From Pseudomonas duriflava (lineage in GTDB: Bacteria; Pseudomonadota; Gammaproteobacteria; Pseudomonadales; Pseudomonadaceae), in contig NZ_VLKY01000007.1 in assembly GCF_007830155.1 (NCBI RefSeq), forward strand, positions 62,001 to 126,000: a stretch of DNA of 64,000 bases, written 5' to 3'. Every line of letters starts with the position of its first letter. The stretch's first letter is position 1. The position numbers and the translations under genes were made by a program. The notes under the pieces are model-generated. The model saw nothing but the letters and a program-made list of their open reading frames with translations. It ran no database searches and was not told where the DNA came from. Shown here in pieces: positions 55,949 to 64,000 of the stretch.

Positions 55949-55966
55949 ACTCGAGACAGGTAAAGA

Positions 55967-57277
55967 TCAGGCTGCTTGCGGGGCTTCGGCCGGCTTGACC
56001 GCATCCTCGTAGGAAACCTGCTTATCGGTCACTTTAGCCTTTTCAAGAACAGTATCTACGACTTGTTCTTCGAGTACAACCGAGCGCACTTCGTTCAATT
56101 GCTGCTCATTCTGGTAGTACCACGCCACTACCTGCTCAGGCTCCTGGTAAGCAGAGGCCATTTCCTCGATCAGCTCACGAACCCGAGCATCGTCAGGCTT
56201 GAGCTCATATTGCTTGACCATCTCCGCAATAATCAGCCCCAGCACAACCCGACGCTTGGCCTGCTCAGTAAAGAGCTCAGCCGGTAGTTGATCAGGCTTG
56301 ATATTACCACCAAACTGCTGGACAGCCTGCACACGCAAGCGATCCACTTCACTATTGATCAGGGCGGCAGGCACTTCAATTGGATTGGCCGTAATCAAAC
56401 CATCCATAACCTGGTTCTTCACCTTGTTCTTGATGGCTTGACGTAACTCGCGATCCATATTCTTGCGAACCTCGGCACGGAAACCTTCAAGTGTAGTTTC
56501 CTTGATGCCGAACAGGGAGAAGAACTCTTCGTTCATCTCAGGCAGTTGTGGACCTGCAACTTTTTGCACAGTAACAGTAAATTCTGCCGTCTTGCCAGCC
56601 AGATCCAGATTCTGATAGTCATCAGGGAAGGTTAGGTTCAGTACGCGCTCTTCACCAGCTTTAGCGCCTACCAGCCCGTCTTCGAAACCTGGAATCATAC
56701 GACCAGATCCCAGAACAAGCTGAGTACCTGTCGCAGAGCCGCCCTGGAAGGCCTCGCCATCGATTTTACCTACAAAGTCAATGGTGACTTGATCATCGTT
56801 GACCGCTTCGCGATCAGTGGCCTCGTAGCGGGTATTCTGCTTACGCAAAATTTCCAACATGTTATCAACGTCACTATCAGCCACTTCAGACTGTAGCCGC
56901 TCTACCTGGATATCTTCCAGGCCCGCCACCTGAAATTCTGGGAACACTTCGAACGTAGCGACATACTCCAGGTCCTGACCTTTTTCATAGGCCCTGGGCT
57001 CAACCGAAGGAGCACCAGCAGGATTTAATTTCTCCTGAACGATGGCCTCGTAGAAGGTTTCCTGAATGAGGTCACCAAATGCTTCCTGCCGAGCAGAGGC
57101 TTCGTAGCGCTGGCGAATAACACTCATCGGCACTTTACCAGGACGAAAACCAGGCACCTTGACGCGACGAGCCGTTTGCTGCAGACGCTTGTTGACTTCG
57201 GTCTCGATACGCTCGGCCGGCACGCCTACAGTCATTCGGCGCTCAAGAGCGGAGGTGCTTTCAACAGAAACTTGCAT
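55967..57277 (-). CDS. tig: trigger factor
   Basis: A 436-residue ribosome-bound chaperone and prolyl isomerase. The ribosome-binding [17 protein letters not shown] is near residues 36-52; the FKBP domain covers about 160-245 ([17 protein letters not shown]) and a long helical C-domain follows. The start MQVSVEST at 57277 is chosen because GAGGA lies six bases upstream, while it would touch the ATG at 57283 with no gap. Confidence 0.97.
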   Translation of the reverse strand: MQVSVESTSALERRMTVGVPAERIETEVNKRLQQTARRVKVPGFRPGKVPMSVIRQRYEASARQEAFGDLIQETFYEAIVQEKLNPAGAPSVEPRAYEKGQDLEYVATFEVFPEFQVAGLEDIQVERLQSEVADSDVDNMLEILRKQNTRYEATDREAVNDDQVTIDFVGKIDGEAFQGGSATGTQLVLGSGRMIPGFEDGLVGAKAGEERVLNLTFPDDYQNLDLAGKTAEFTVTVQKVAGPQLPEMNEEFFSLFGIKETTLEGFRAEVRKNMDRELRQAIKNKVKNQVMDGLITANPIEVPAALINSEVDRLRVQAVQQFGGNIKPDQLPAELFTEQAKRRVVLGLIIAEMVKQYELKPDDARVRELIEEMASAYQEPEQVVAWYYQNEQQLNEVRSVVLEEQVVDTVLEKAKVTDKQVSYEDAVKPAEAPQAA

Positions 57278-57460
57278 GGACATTCCTCATGGCACAGACA
57301 TAGGCCGACCGTTCCGGCCCCCATAAACAGGGCAAGCATTCTAGTGGTAGAGGTCAAGGAAGTCATCCTGAATGACAGATCTATTGGCTTCTTTGCCTAA
57401 ATATTCATCACAGCCCGTGACGAAACCCCTACCCCTGAGCGCCAGGGCATTTTCATAGAC

Positions 57461-57491
57461 AAAAAAAAACCGACAGCAATCTGTCGGTTTT
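57461..57491 (-). terminator. terminator of the tRNA cluster
   Basis: AAAACCGACAG/CTGTCGGTTTT hairpin with a four-base loop, then T9 on the minus strand, just past tRNA-Leu. Confidence 0.9.
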
Positions 57492-57497
57492 CTTCAT

Positions 57498-57582
57498 TGG
57501 TGCGGACGGAGAGACTCGAACTCTCACACCTTGCGGCGCTGGAACCTAAATCCAGTGTGTCTACCAATTCCACCACATCCGC
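57498..57582 (-). tRNA. tRNA-Leu (TAG)
   Basis: 85 bases with acceptor GCGGATG/CGTCCGC, anticodon loop TTTAGGT (anticodon TAG), a long variable arm and encoded CCA. Last of the three-tRNA cluster. Confidence 0.96.
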
Positions 57583-57629
57583 GTAACACTTCAAAGTAAA
57601 CGCCAGGCATTCTACCTAACGTTTCAATA

Positions 57630-57705
57630 TGGGGTGGACGATGGGAATCGAACCCACGACACCAGGAGCCACAATCCTGTGCTCTACCAACTGAGCTACG
57701 CCCAC
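57630..57705 (-). tRNA. tRNA-His (GTG)
   Basis: Cloverleaf with anticodon GTG in ATTGTGG; acceptor GTGGGCG/CGTCCAC, discriminator C73 and encoded CCA. The extra 5' G (position -1) typical of tRNA-His is encoded at 57706 and pairs with C73. Confidence 0.96.
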
Positions 57706-57735
57706 CATATTGCATTGCTTGCGCCGAACGCCAAC

Positions 57736-57812
57736 TGGCGCGCCCGGCAGGACTCGAACCTGCGACCATCCGCTTAGAAGGCGGATGCTCTATCCAGCTG
57801 AGCTACGGGCGC
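57736..57812 (-). tRNA. tRNA-Arg (TCT)
   Basis: 77 bases with acceptor GCGCCCG/CGGGCGC, anticodon loop CTTCTAA (anticodon TCT), T-arm GGTTCGAGTCC and encoded CCA. First of the cluster, divergent from folD. Confidence 0.96.
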
Positions 57813-58057
57813 TTCATTGGCAGCAACCGTTGCTTACAGAGCAGCTAAATCTAGCTGAACCGGTTCGCATTGCCTTCTCATCTTGCATTTGGCTGTGCTC
57901 GACAAGCGGGGCGTATATTACGAATGCGCAGACCACTCGTCAACAATTTTTTCAAAAAAATTAAAGAGATATGTTCACTAGCCATCTCTTGGTCTTCTGC
58001 ATCAGTGATGTACATGCGAAAATAAACGCCTCCTTTATCAGCAAGACCCATTTCGAT

Positions 58058-58915
58058 ATGACTGCTCAACTGATCGACGGCAAGGCGATCGCCGCCCGTC
58101 TTCGCCACGACATTGCCCAACGCGTCACTGAAAGACGTCAGCAAGGGCTGCGCGCTCCTGGCCTCGCCGTCGTTCTGGTCGGAGACGATCCCGCCTCCAA
58201 GGTTTATGTCACACACAAACGCAAGGATTGTGAAGAAGTAGGCTTCGTTTCCAAAGCCTATGATCTTCCCAGCAGCACGGGCCAAGCTGAACTCGAGTCA
58301 TTAATTGACTCCTTGAATGCCGATACAACCATTGACGGTATTCTGCTACAACTCCCCCTACCTGCTCATCTGGATGCATCCCTATTACTGGAGCGCATCA
58401 GCCCGGACAAAGACGTAGATGGATTCCACCCCTTCAACGTAGGACGATTGGCCCAGCGCATCCCCCTGCTTCGCCCTTGCACCCCTAAAGGCATCATGCG
58501 CCTCCTGGAGTCAACCGGAGCAAATCTTTATGGAATGAATGCGGTAGTAGTAGGCGCCTCGAACATCGTAGGCCGCCCTATGGCACTTGAGCTGCTTCTG
58601 GCTGGTTGCACCGTAACGATTACGCACCGATTTACTCGAGACCTAGCCGCCCACCTAAGCCAGGCCGATCTTGTTGTAGTTGCAGCAGGCAAGCCCGGCT
58701 TAGTAAAAGGAGAATGGATCAAACAAGGCGCGATTGTGATTGATGTCGGCATTAATCGACAGTCTGACGGCAAACTCGTTGGCGATGTAGAGTACGAATC
58801 TGCTTGTGAGCGAGCCAGCTGGATCACCCCCGTACCAGGCGGCGTAGGCCCCATGACGCGTGCGTGCCTTCTAGAAAATACACTCTATGCGGCCGAGCAA
58901 CTTCACGCCTTCTGA
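58058..58915 (+). CDS. folD: methylenetetrahydrofolate dehydrogenase / cyclohydrolase
   Basis: A 285-residue bifunctional enzyme of one-carbon metabolism. [14 protein letters not shown] holds the catalytic Lys; GILLQLPLP and [13 protein letters not shown] are signatures; [11 protein letters not shown] is the NADP loop; [10 protein letters not shown] ends it. The start [11 protein letters not shown] at 58058 fits the family length; the frame to 57971 adds 29 non-homologous residues. Confidence 0.95.
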   Translation: MTAQLIDGKAIAARLRHDIAQRVTERRQQGLRAPGLAVVLVGDDPASKVYVTHKRKDCEEVGFVSKAYDLPSSTGQAELESLIDSLNADTTIDGILLQLPLPAHLDASLLLERISPDKDVDGFHPFNVGRLAQRIPLLRPCTPKGIMRLLESTGANLYGMNAVVVGASNIVGRPMALELLLAGCTVTITHRFTRDLAAHLSQADLVVVAAGKPGLVKGEWIKQGAIVIDVGINRQSDGKLVGDVEYESACERASWITPVPGGVGPMTRACLLENTLYAAEQLHAF

Positions 58916-58927
58916 TGAACTAACAGC

Positions 58928-58955
58928 AAAAAAGGCCGCGTCATGCGGCCTTTTA
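58928..58955. terminator. terminator between folD and cysS
   Basis: AAAAAAGGCCGC/GCGGCCTTTT hairpin with a five-base loop followed by T runs; bidirectional between convergent genes. Confidence 0.9.
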
Positions 58956-58969
58956 TTTTACTGATTACA

Positions 58970-60361
58970 TCAGTTGTTAGCTCGCCTCCAAGTGGTTCCA
59001 CCCTTGGAGTCCTCGAGCACAATCCCCATATCCGTTAACAAATCACGGATACGATCCGACTCCGCCCAGTTCCTGGCTGCTCGCGCATCGAGCCGCTCTT
59101 GAATAAGGCGCTCAATCTCAGCAGCATCAACCTTACCAGCAGCACCACCCTGCAAGAAGTCATCTGCCTCGAGCTGCAATACACCCAAAAGTCCAGCCAG
59201 CTCTTTCAGACGTGCCGCTAAAGCGGCCGCTTTTTGGATGTCGCTTTCTTTCAAGCGATTGACTTCCCGTACCATATCGAAAAGTACGGCACAGGCTTCA
59301 GGCGTATTGAAATCATCGTCCATCGCAGCAGCAAAGCGCTTAACGAAGTCATCCCCTCCCACCGGAGCCACTACGGGAGGCAGAGCTCGCAATGCATGGT
59401 AGAAGCGCTCCAGCGCCCCCCTTGCCTCACGCAAGCTATCCTCAGAATAGTTGATAGGGCTTCGATAGTGACTGGAAACCAGCAAATAGCGCACTACTTC
59501 CGGGTGATACTTCTCCAACACCTCACGAATAGTGAAAAAGTTACCAAGTGACTTGGACATCTTTTCACCATCCACTCGCACCGCACCGGCATGCATCCAG
59601 GCTGCGGCATAAGGCTTACCCGTAGCCGCTTCGCTCTGAGCAATTTCGTTTTCATGATGAGGGAAGACTAGATCCGGCCCCCCGCCATGAATATCGAAGG
59701 TATCGCCCAAGCAGCAGGTGGACATGACTGAACACTCAATATGCCATCCCGGACGCCCACCGCCCCATGGCGATTCCCAACTGGGCTCACCAGGCTTGGC
59801 TGCCTTCCAGAGCACGAAATCCAGGGGATCTTCCTTGGCCTCATCAACCTCTATACGAGCCCCAATACGCAAGTCTTCGACCTTCTTGCGAGAGAGCTTT
59901 CCATAGCCCACAAACCGACCAACACGGTAGTAGACATCTCCGTTTCCAGGCGCGTAGGCATATCCCTTATCAATCAGCGTACTGATCATTGAGAACATAC
60001 CCGGAATGTGGTCAGTTGCGCATGGCTCAGCATCGGGACGCTGAACATTCAGACGCAACTCATCTTCATGCATGGCAGCGATCATACGAGCTGTCAGCGC
60101 CTTGAACGTCTCGCCATTTTCCTGAGCACGCCGGATGATCTTGTCATCGATATCCGTAATGTTCCGCACGTAAGTCAGGTCATATCCTGAATGACGCAAC
60201 CAGCGGGCCACGACATCGAAAGCCACCATAACCCGGGCATGACCGATATGACAGAAGTCATAAACCGTCATGCCACAGACATACATCCGGACCTTGTTAC
60301 CCTCAAGCGGCTTGAAGATGTCCTTGGTCTTTGTCAGCGTGTTGTAGATCGCAAGTGGCAT
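58970..60361 (-). CDS. cysS: cysteinyl-tRNA synthetase
   Basis: A 463-residue class I synthetase. [16 protein letters not shown] contains the zinc Cys and HIGH-type motif; [19 protein letters not shown] and [13 protein letters not shown] complete zinc and substrate sites; KMSKSLGNF closes it. Its ATG overlaps the glnS stop by one base (TAATG), so translation may be coupled. Confidence 0.97.
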   Translation of the reverse strand: MPLAIYNTLTKTKDIFKPLEGNKVRMYVCGMTVYDFCHIGHARVMVAFDVVARWLRHSGYDLTYVRNITDIDDKIIRRAQENGETFKALTARMIAAMHEDELRLNVQRPDAEPCATDHIPGMFSMISTLIDKGYAYAPGNGDVYYRVGRFVGYGKLSRKKVEDLRIGARIEVDEAKEDPLDFVLWKAAKPGEPSWESPWGGGRPGWHIECSVMSTCCLGDTFDIHGGGPDLVFPHHENEIAQSEAATGKPYAAAWMHAGAVRVDGEKMSKSLGNFFTIREVLEKYHPEVVRYLLVSSHYRSPINYSEDSLREARGALERFYHALRALPPVVAPVGGDDFVKRFAAAMDDDFNTPEACAVLFDMVREVNRLKESDIQKAAALAARLKELAGLLGVLQLEADDFLQGGAAGKVDAAEIERLIQERLDARAARNWAESDRIRDLLTDMGIVLEDSKGGTTWRRANN

Positions 60362-62031
60362 TATTGCCCCCAGGAATCGCGCAGGGTAACGGTACGATTG
60401 AACACCAGGGCACCCGGTTTGGAATCCTTCGAATCAACCGTAAAGTAGCCTTCGCGTTCAAATTGGAAACGATTCTCTGCCTGAGCGTGTGCCAGTGACG
60501 GCTCGGCTCGGCAACCGATTAAGACCTGCAAGGAGTCAGGATTGATGTTATCCAGGAAGCTCCCCCCCTCTTCAGCCTTTTCGGGTTGGGGCGAGCGGAA
60601 CAAACGATCATATAGGCGCACTTCGCACTCAACGCTGCCTTCTGCTGGCACCCAATGAATAACGCCTTTAACCTTACGCCCTTCGGGGTTTTTGCCGAGA
60701 GTATCCGGATCGTAGGAGCACCGTAGCTCCACAATATTGCCGTTATCGTCAGTAATTGCTTCATCGGCACGAATAACATAACTGCCTCTCAAACGCACTT
60801 CACCACCCGGCTCCAAACGCTTGTAGCCCTTAGGCGGGTCAATCATGAAATCATCACGATCGATATAGAGTTCACGTGCGAAGGGTAGAATGCGGACCCC
60901 CATGTCCTCCTTAGGATGACGGGGCAGCTCCAACTGCTCGACTTGTCCTTCAGGATAATTGGTAATCACAACCTTCAGTGGGCGGAGTACACACATCGCG
61001 CGCGGCGCATTACGATCCAGGTCCTCACGAATACTGAACTCCAACATGGCGATATCAACCACGCCATTCGAACGTCCTACACCAACCATCTCGCAGAAGT
61101 TTCGGATAGAAGCCGACGTATAACCGCGGCGGCGATAGCCAGACAGCGTGGACATGCGCGGGTCATCCCAACCACTGACATGCTTTTCGTCTACCAGTTG
61201 CTTGAGCTTACGCTTGCTGGTAACCGTATAGTTCAGATTAAGCCGGGCGAATTCGTACTGACGCGGCTGAGTTGGAACCGGCAGGTTAGCCAGGAACCAC
61301 TCGTACAGCGGACGATGGTCTTCAAACTCAAGAGTGCAAATGGAGTGCGTGATGCCTTCGAGCGCATCCGACTGGCCATGCGTGAAGTCATAGCTAGGAT
61401 AGATGCACCATTTATCGCCGGTCTGGTGATGATGCGCATGGCGAATCCGATAGAGAATCGGATCACGCATGTTCATATTCGGCGAGGCCATGTCGATCTT
61501 GGCACGCAGCACCTTTGCACCGTCCGGAAACTCGCCAGCCTTCATACGGGCGAAAAGATCGAGGTTTTCCTCAATCGAGCGGTCGCGATATGGACTGTTC
61601 TTGCCCGGCTCGGTCAGGGTACCGCGATACTCTCTTGCCTGCTCCGGACTTAGATCGTCGACATAAGCCTTGCCGGACTTGATCAGATGAACAGCCCACT
61701 CGTACAACTGATCAAAGTAGTTAGACGCGTAACGCTCCTCGCCCGCCCATTTGAACCCCAGCCACTCCACATCACTTTTGATGGCATCGATATATTCCTG
61801 GTCTTCCTTGGCAGGGTTCGTGTCGTCAAAGCGCAGATTGCACTCGCCACCGAACTCCTGAGCCAAACCAAAATTCAAACAGATTGACTTAGCATGGCCA
61901 ATGTGAAGATAACCGTTAGGCTCTGGCGGAAAGCGTGTCACAATTTTCGAATGCTTGCCGGCATCCAGATCAGCCTGGACGATCTGACGTAGAAAGTTCG
62001 CTGGAGTAGCGGGAGTTTCTGGCTTGCTCAT
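60361..62031 (-). CDS. glnS: glutaminyl-tRNA synthetase
   Basis: A 556-residue class I synthetase with [18 protein letters not shown] (HIGH) near residue 38 and [12 protein letters not shown] (KMSKS-equivalent, here SKRK). The C-terminal anticodon-binding beta barrels are complete. It heads the glnS-cysS operon and is divergent from ppiB. Confidence 0.97.
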   Translation of the reverse strand: MSKPETPATPANFLRQIVQADLDAGKHSKIVTRFPPEPNGYLHIGHAKSICLNFGLAQEFGGECNLRFDDTNPAKEDQEYIDAIKSDVEWLGFKWAGEERYASNYFDQLYEWAVHLIKSGKAYVDDLSPEQAREYRGTLTEPGKNSPYRDRSIEENLDLFARMKAGEFPDGAKVLRAKIDMASPNMNMRDPILYRIRHAHHHQTGDKWCIYPSYDFTHGQSDALEGITHSICTLEFEDHRPLYEWFLANLPVPTQPRQYEFARLNLNYTVTSKRKLKQLVDEKHVSGWDDPRMSTLSGYRRRGYTSASIRNFCEMVGVGRSNGVVDIAMLEFSIREDLDRNAPRAMCVLRPLKVVITNYPEGQVEQLELPRHPKEDMGVRILPFARELYIDRDDFMIDPPKGYKRLEPGGEVRLRGSYVIRADEAITDDNGNIVELRCSYDPDTLGKNPEGRKVKGVIHWVPAEGSVECEVRLYDRLFRSPQPEKAEEGGSFLDNINPDSLQVLIGCRAEPSLAHAQAENRFQFEREGYFTVDSKDSKPGALVFNRTVTLRDSWGQ

Positions 62032-62150
62032 GGGGTCCTTGAGTATGTGATGTTCGGCTTAAGGGTAGGCCGAGTAAATCAAAGTCCGTATCATAGCCGA
62101 ACCTACCAAGGCCCTGACAAACTTCCTATCTGACCACGGACCTGAATTCC

Positions 62151-62645
62151 ATGATCAAATTGCACACCAACCACGGCGTTATCACCCTCGAACTGTTTGA
62201 AGATAAGGCTCCGGAAACCACAGCCAACTTCAAGGAGTACGTTAAGAGCGGCCACTATGACGGCACCGTGTTTCATCGCGTCATCAGCAACTTTATGATT
62301 CAGGGCGGCGGTTTCGAACCTGGCATGAAGCAAAAGCCGACTCGCTCGCCTATCAAGAACGAAGCCAACAACGGCGTTTCGAACAGAATCGGCACCATTG
62401 CCATGGCTCGCACCATGGACCCGCACTCTGCTTCTGCGCAGTTCTTCATCAATGTTGCTGACAATACCTTCCTCGACCACACCGCTCCTACCACCCAAGG
62501 CTGGGGTTATGCCGTGTTTGGCCAAGTAACCGAGGGCATGGATGTTGTTAACACCATCAAAAATGTTGCCACTACATCCCGCGCTGGCCACCAAGACGTG
62601 CCTGCCGAAGACGTAATTATCGAGCGCGCCGAGATCATTGAGTGA
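62151..62645 (+). CDS. ppiB: cytoplasmic cyclophilin-type prolyl isomerase
   Basis: A 164-residue cyclophilin. [14 protein letters not shown] has the catalytic Arg and Phe; [21 protein letters not shown] and [15 protein letters not shown] follow. No signal peptide, so cytoplasmic. Its stop overlaps the lpxH start (GTGA). Confidence 0.96.
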   Translation: MIKLHTNHGVITLELFEDKAPETTANFKEYVKSGHYDGTVFHRVISNFMIQGGGFEPGMKQKPTRSPIKNEANNGVSNRIGTIAMARTMDPHSASAQFFINVADNTFLDHTAPTTQGWGYAVFGQVTEGMDVVNTIKNVATTSRAGHQDVPAEDVIIERAEIIE

Positions 62646-63367
62646 TATTGCTGATCTCTGATCTGCATCTCGAATCGAAACGCCTGGATATAGTCCAGGC
62701 GTTTTTGCATTTTCTCGAGACGCACGCCTCAAAAGCCGAAGCGCTTTATATATTGGGTGATTTTTTCGAAGTCTGGATTGGCGATGATGCTATGGACAGT
62801 TTCGAGCGCGATATTGCCCAAGCTTTACGTGCCCTTTCCTTGAAAGGAACCAAGATTTACCTGATGCATGGCAATCGCGATTTTCTGATTGGCCACGCCT
62901 TCTGTCGCCAAGCCGGCTGCACCCTGCTACCCGACCCGACCGTAATCGAATTACAAAATCAGCGCATCCTTCTAATGCATGGCGATAGTCTATGTACCCA
63001 GGATGAAGCCTACATGCGCCTCAGACGCTGGCTACGTAACCCTTTTTCACGCTGGGCACTCAGTGCACTTCCGCTAACCACGAGGCGTAAGCTGGCTCGC
63101 AAATTGCGCAATGAAAGCAAGATGCAGACGCGACAAAAAGCCATGGATATCACTGATGTTACCCCGGCCGAGGTAGAACATGTGCTGCGTGAAAACAAAG
63201 CTCATATTCTGATTCATGGGCATACCCATCGCCCTGCTATACACTCGTTTGAGCTGGATGGACATCCTGCGCGACGCATTGTGCTAGGTGATTGGGACCG
63301 CTATGGCTGGGCTTTGACTATCAATGGAGAAAGCATGACTCAAGATCGCTTCGAGCTTGCGACCTAA
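62642..63367 (+). CDS. lpxH: UDP-2,3-diacylglucosamine diphosphatase
   Basis: A 241-residue metal-dependent lipid A enzyme that makes lipid X from UDP-diacylglucosamine. Metal ligands Asp7/His9 in [23 protein letters not shown], and HGHTHRP near the end. GTG start, four bases overlapping the ppiB stop, so translation is coupled. Confidence 0.95.
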   Translation: MILLISDLHLESKRLDIVQAFLHFLETHASKAEALYILGDFFEVWIGDDAMDSFERDIAQALRALSLKGTKIYLMHGNRDFLIGHAFCRQAGCTLLPDPTVIELQNQRILLMHGDSLCTQDEAYMRLRRWLRNPFSRWALSALPLTTRRKLARKLRNESKMQTRQKAMDITDVTPAEVEHVLRENKAHILIHGHTHRPAIHSFELDGHPARRIVLGDWDRYGWALTINGESMTQDRFELAT

Positions 63368-63394
63368 CTCAACTCGAAGCGACAACCAGCATGA

Positions 63395-64000
63395 TCAGGC
63401 AGCCATAGGAATACCGCTGTGAAAACGCATCTCGCTATCTGTCGAGGATATCAATTGCGCTTCTAACGCCTGGATCTCAGCGATCTTAGCCGTTACGTCC
63501 TTTTCATCGCCGTACTGATACGCCAATTTCAGATAATCCTGGAAATGACGAGCTTCTGACTTGAGCAGTCCGCTATAAAACTTACTCAAATCTTCATCCA
63601 GATGCGGCGCGATGGCTGAAAAGCGCTCACAGGAGCGACACTCGATAAAGGCACCTACAACCAGCGAGTCAGTTAGCCGATACGGCTCATGATTGCGGCA
63701 AAGCTTGCGCATGGCGCCAGCATAGCGCGCGGACGTAACGTTTTCATGGGCAATGCCACGGCGCTTCATAATCTGCAGTACCTGCTCGAAATGCCGCAAT
63801 TCCTCGCGTGCAATTCGAGACATCTTGTTAACCAAATCCAGCCTGTTGCTGTAGGTAAACAAATAGTGAAACGCAGCACCAGCCGCTTTTTTTTCATTAT
63901 TTGCATGATCAATCAACAACGTTGGCAAATCCTGCAGGGCAGCCTCTATCCAAGCATCAGGCGTCTTACATGCCAGGAACTCATCCATTTCAGGCAAAAC
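63395..64000 (-). CDS. miaE: tRNA hydroxylase MiaE (5' end beyond the window)
   Basis: At least 200 residues of a di-iron ferritin-like enzyme that hydroxylates the isopentenyl side chain of ms2i6A37 in tRNA. Iron-ligand Glu/His pairs are in NNEKKAAGAAFHYL, EELRHFEQV, FIECRSCERF and SEARHFQDY. The frame stays open to the window edge and the first visible residues LPEMDEFLACKTPDAW match an internal-looking start of the family, so a few N-terminal residues are probably missing. An ATG at 63988 is possible. It converges with lpxH. Confidence 0.9.
   Translation of the reverse strand, partial: VLPEMDEFLACKTPDAWIEAALQDLPTLLIDHANNEKKAAGAAFHYLFTYSNRLDLVNKMSRIAREELRHFEQVLQIMKRRGIAHENVTSARYAGAMRKLCRNHEPYRLTDSLVVGAFIECRSCERFSAIAPHLDEDLSKFYSGLLKSEARHFQDYLKLAYQYGDEKDVTAKIAEIQALEAQLISSTDSEMRFHSGIPMAA

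Noticed and set aside
60916-61653. 245-residue plus frame over glnS
   Set aside because: Long but antisense to a complete synthetase; length reflects codon bias.
62103-62732. 209-residue minus frame over ppiB
   Set aside because: Antisense to a complete cyclophilin.
1-64000. CRISPR arrays, prophage, insertion sequences, rRNA
   Set aside because: No regularly spaced repeats, transposase, integrase, capsid or rRNA signatures were seen anywhere in the window.

Overview
The window reads as a chromosomal segment of a Pseudomonas-like gammaproteobacterium. The strongest evidence is gene content and order: tig-clpP-clpX-lon-hupB-ppiD, a tRNA-Arg/His/Leu cluster next to folD-cysS-glnS-ppiB-lpxH, rnd with ycgL and ycgN, a late cobalamin operon, dctA and pcpS. 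These match blocks I recall from Pseudomonas chromosomes. No prophage, insertion sequence, CRISPR array or rRNA gene was seen.

Region 0-6.6 kb is rich in small genes of unknown role: a cold-shock protein, an I78-type inhibitor lipoprotein, three small membrane proteins, a 45-residue acidic protein, secreted endonuclease I, ssb with a near-perfect LexA box, and a SLOG/DUF2493 protein. A gene-poor stretch, a lone tRNA-Val(GAC) and a short coding-like fragment follow. This is the most accessory-looking part.

Region 6.6-17.6 kb is conserved metabolism and RNA work: a class II glutamine amidotransferase, oligopeptidase B, a membrane-anchored SRPBCC protein, ycgN, a nitroreductase, a D-2-hydroxyacid dehydrogenase, ycgL, rnd, a muramidase-like unknown, and a FadL-type outer-membrane channel. 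Region 17.6-26.7 kb is one ten-gene minus-strand operon (cobO-cobB-bluB-cbiB-cobD-cobQ-cobU-cobT-cobC-cobS), almost every junction overlapping, behind a cobalamin riboswitch. It carries the pathway from the a,c-diamide stage to adenosylcobalamin, including lower-ligand synthesis.

Region 26.9-35 kb holds yggL, an Mrr-like protein whose catalytic residues look replaced, a divergent metallophosphoesterase, and a three-gene molybdenum hydroxylase set (Tat-exported large subunit, 2Fe-2S subunit, tri-heme cytochrome c). Region 35-43.8 kb has an HNH protein, two tandem NlpC/P60 lipoproteins, a sirtuin, 3-methyladenine glycosylase, ttcA, a J-domain protein, sprT, dctA with a clear sigma-54 promoter and three upstream palindromes, pcpS, a proline-repeat mini-protein and tapT. 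Region 44-64 kb has a MoxR/VWA pair, a DUF748 protein, cysK, the protein quality-control cluster with candidate heat-shock promoters before clpX and lon, the tRNA cluster, folD, cysS, glnS, ppiB, lpxH and the 5'-truncated miaE at the edge.

I found no clearly new multi-gene system. The best leads are the dctA control region, the Mrr-like protein with a lost active site beside a divergent phosphoesterase, and the unexplained small genes near the left end. All family names come from reading motifs and length; no database search was run.
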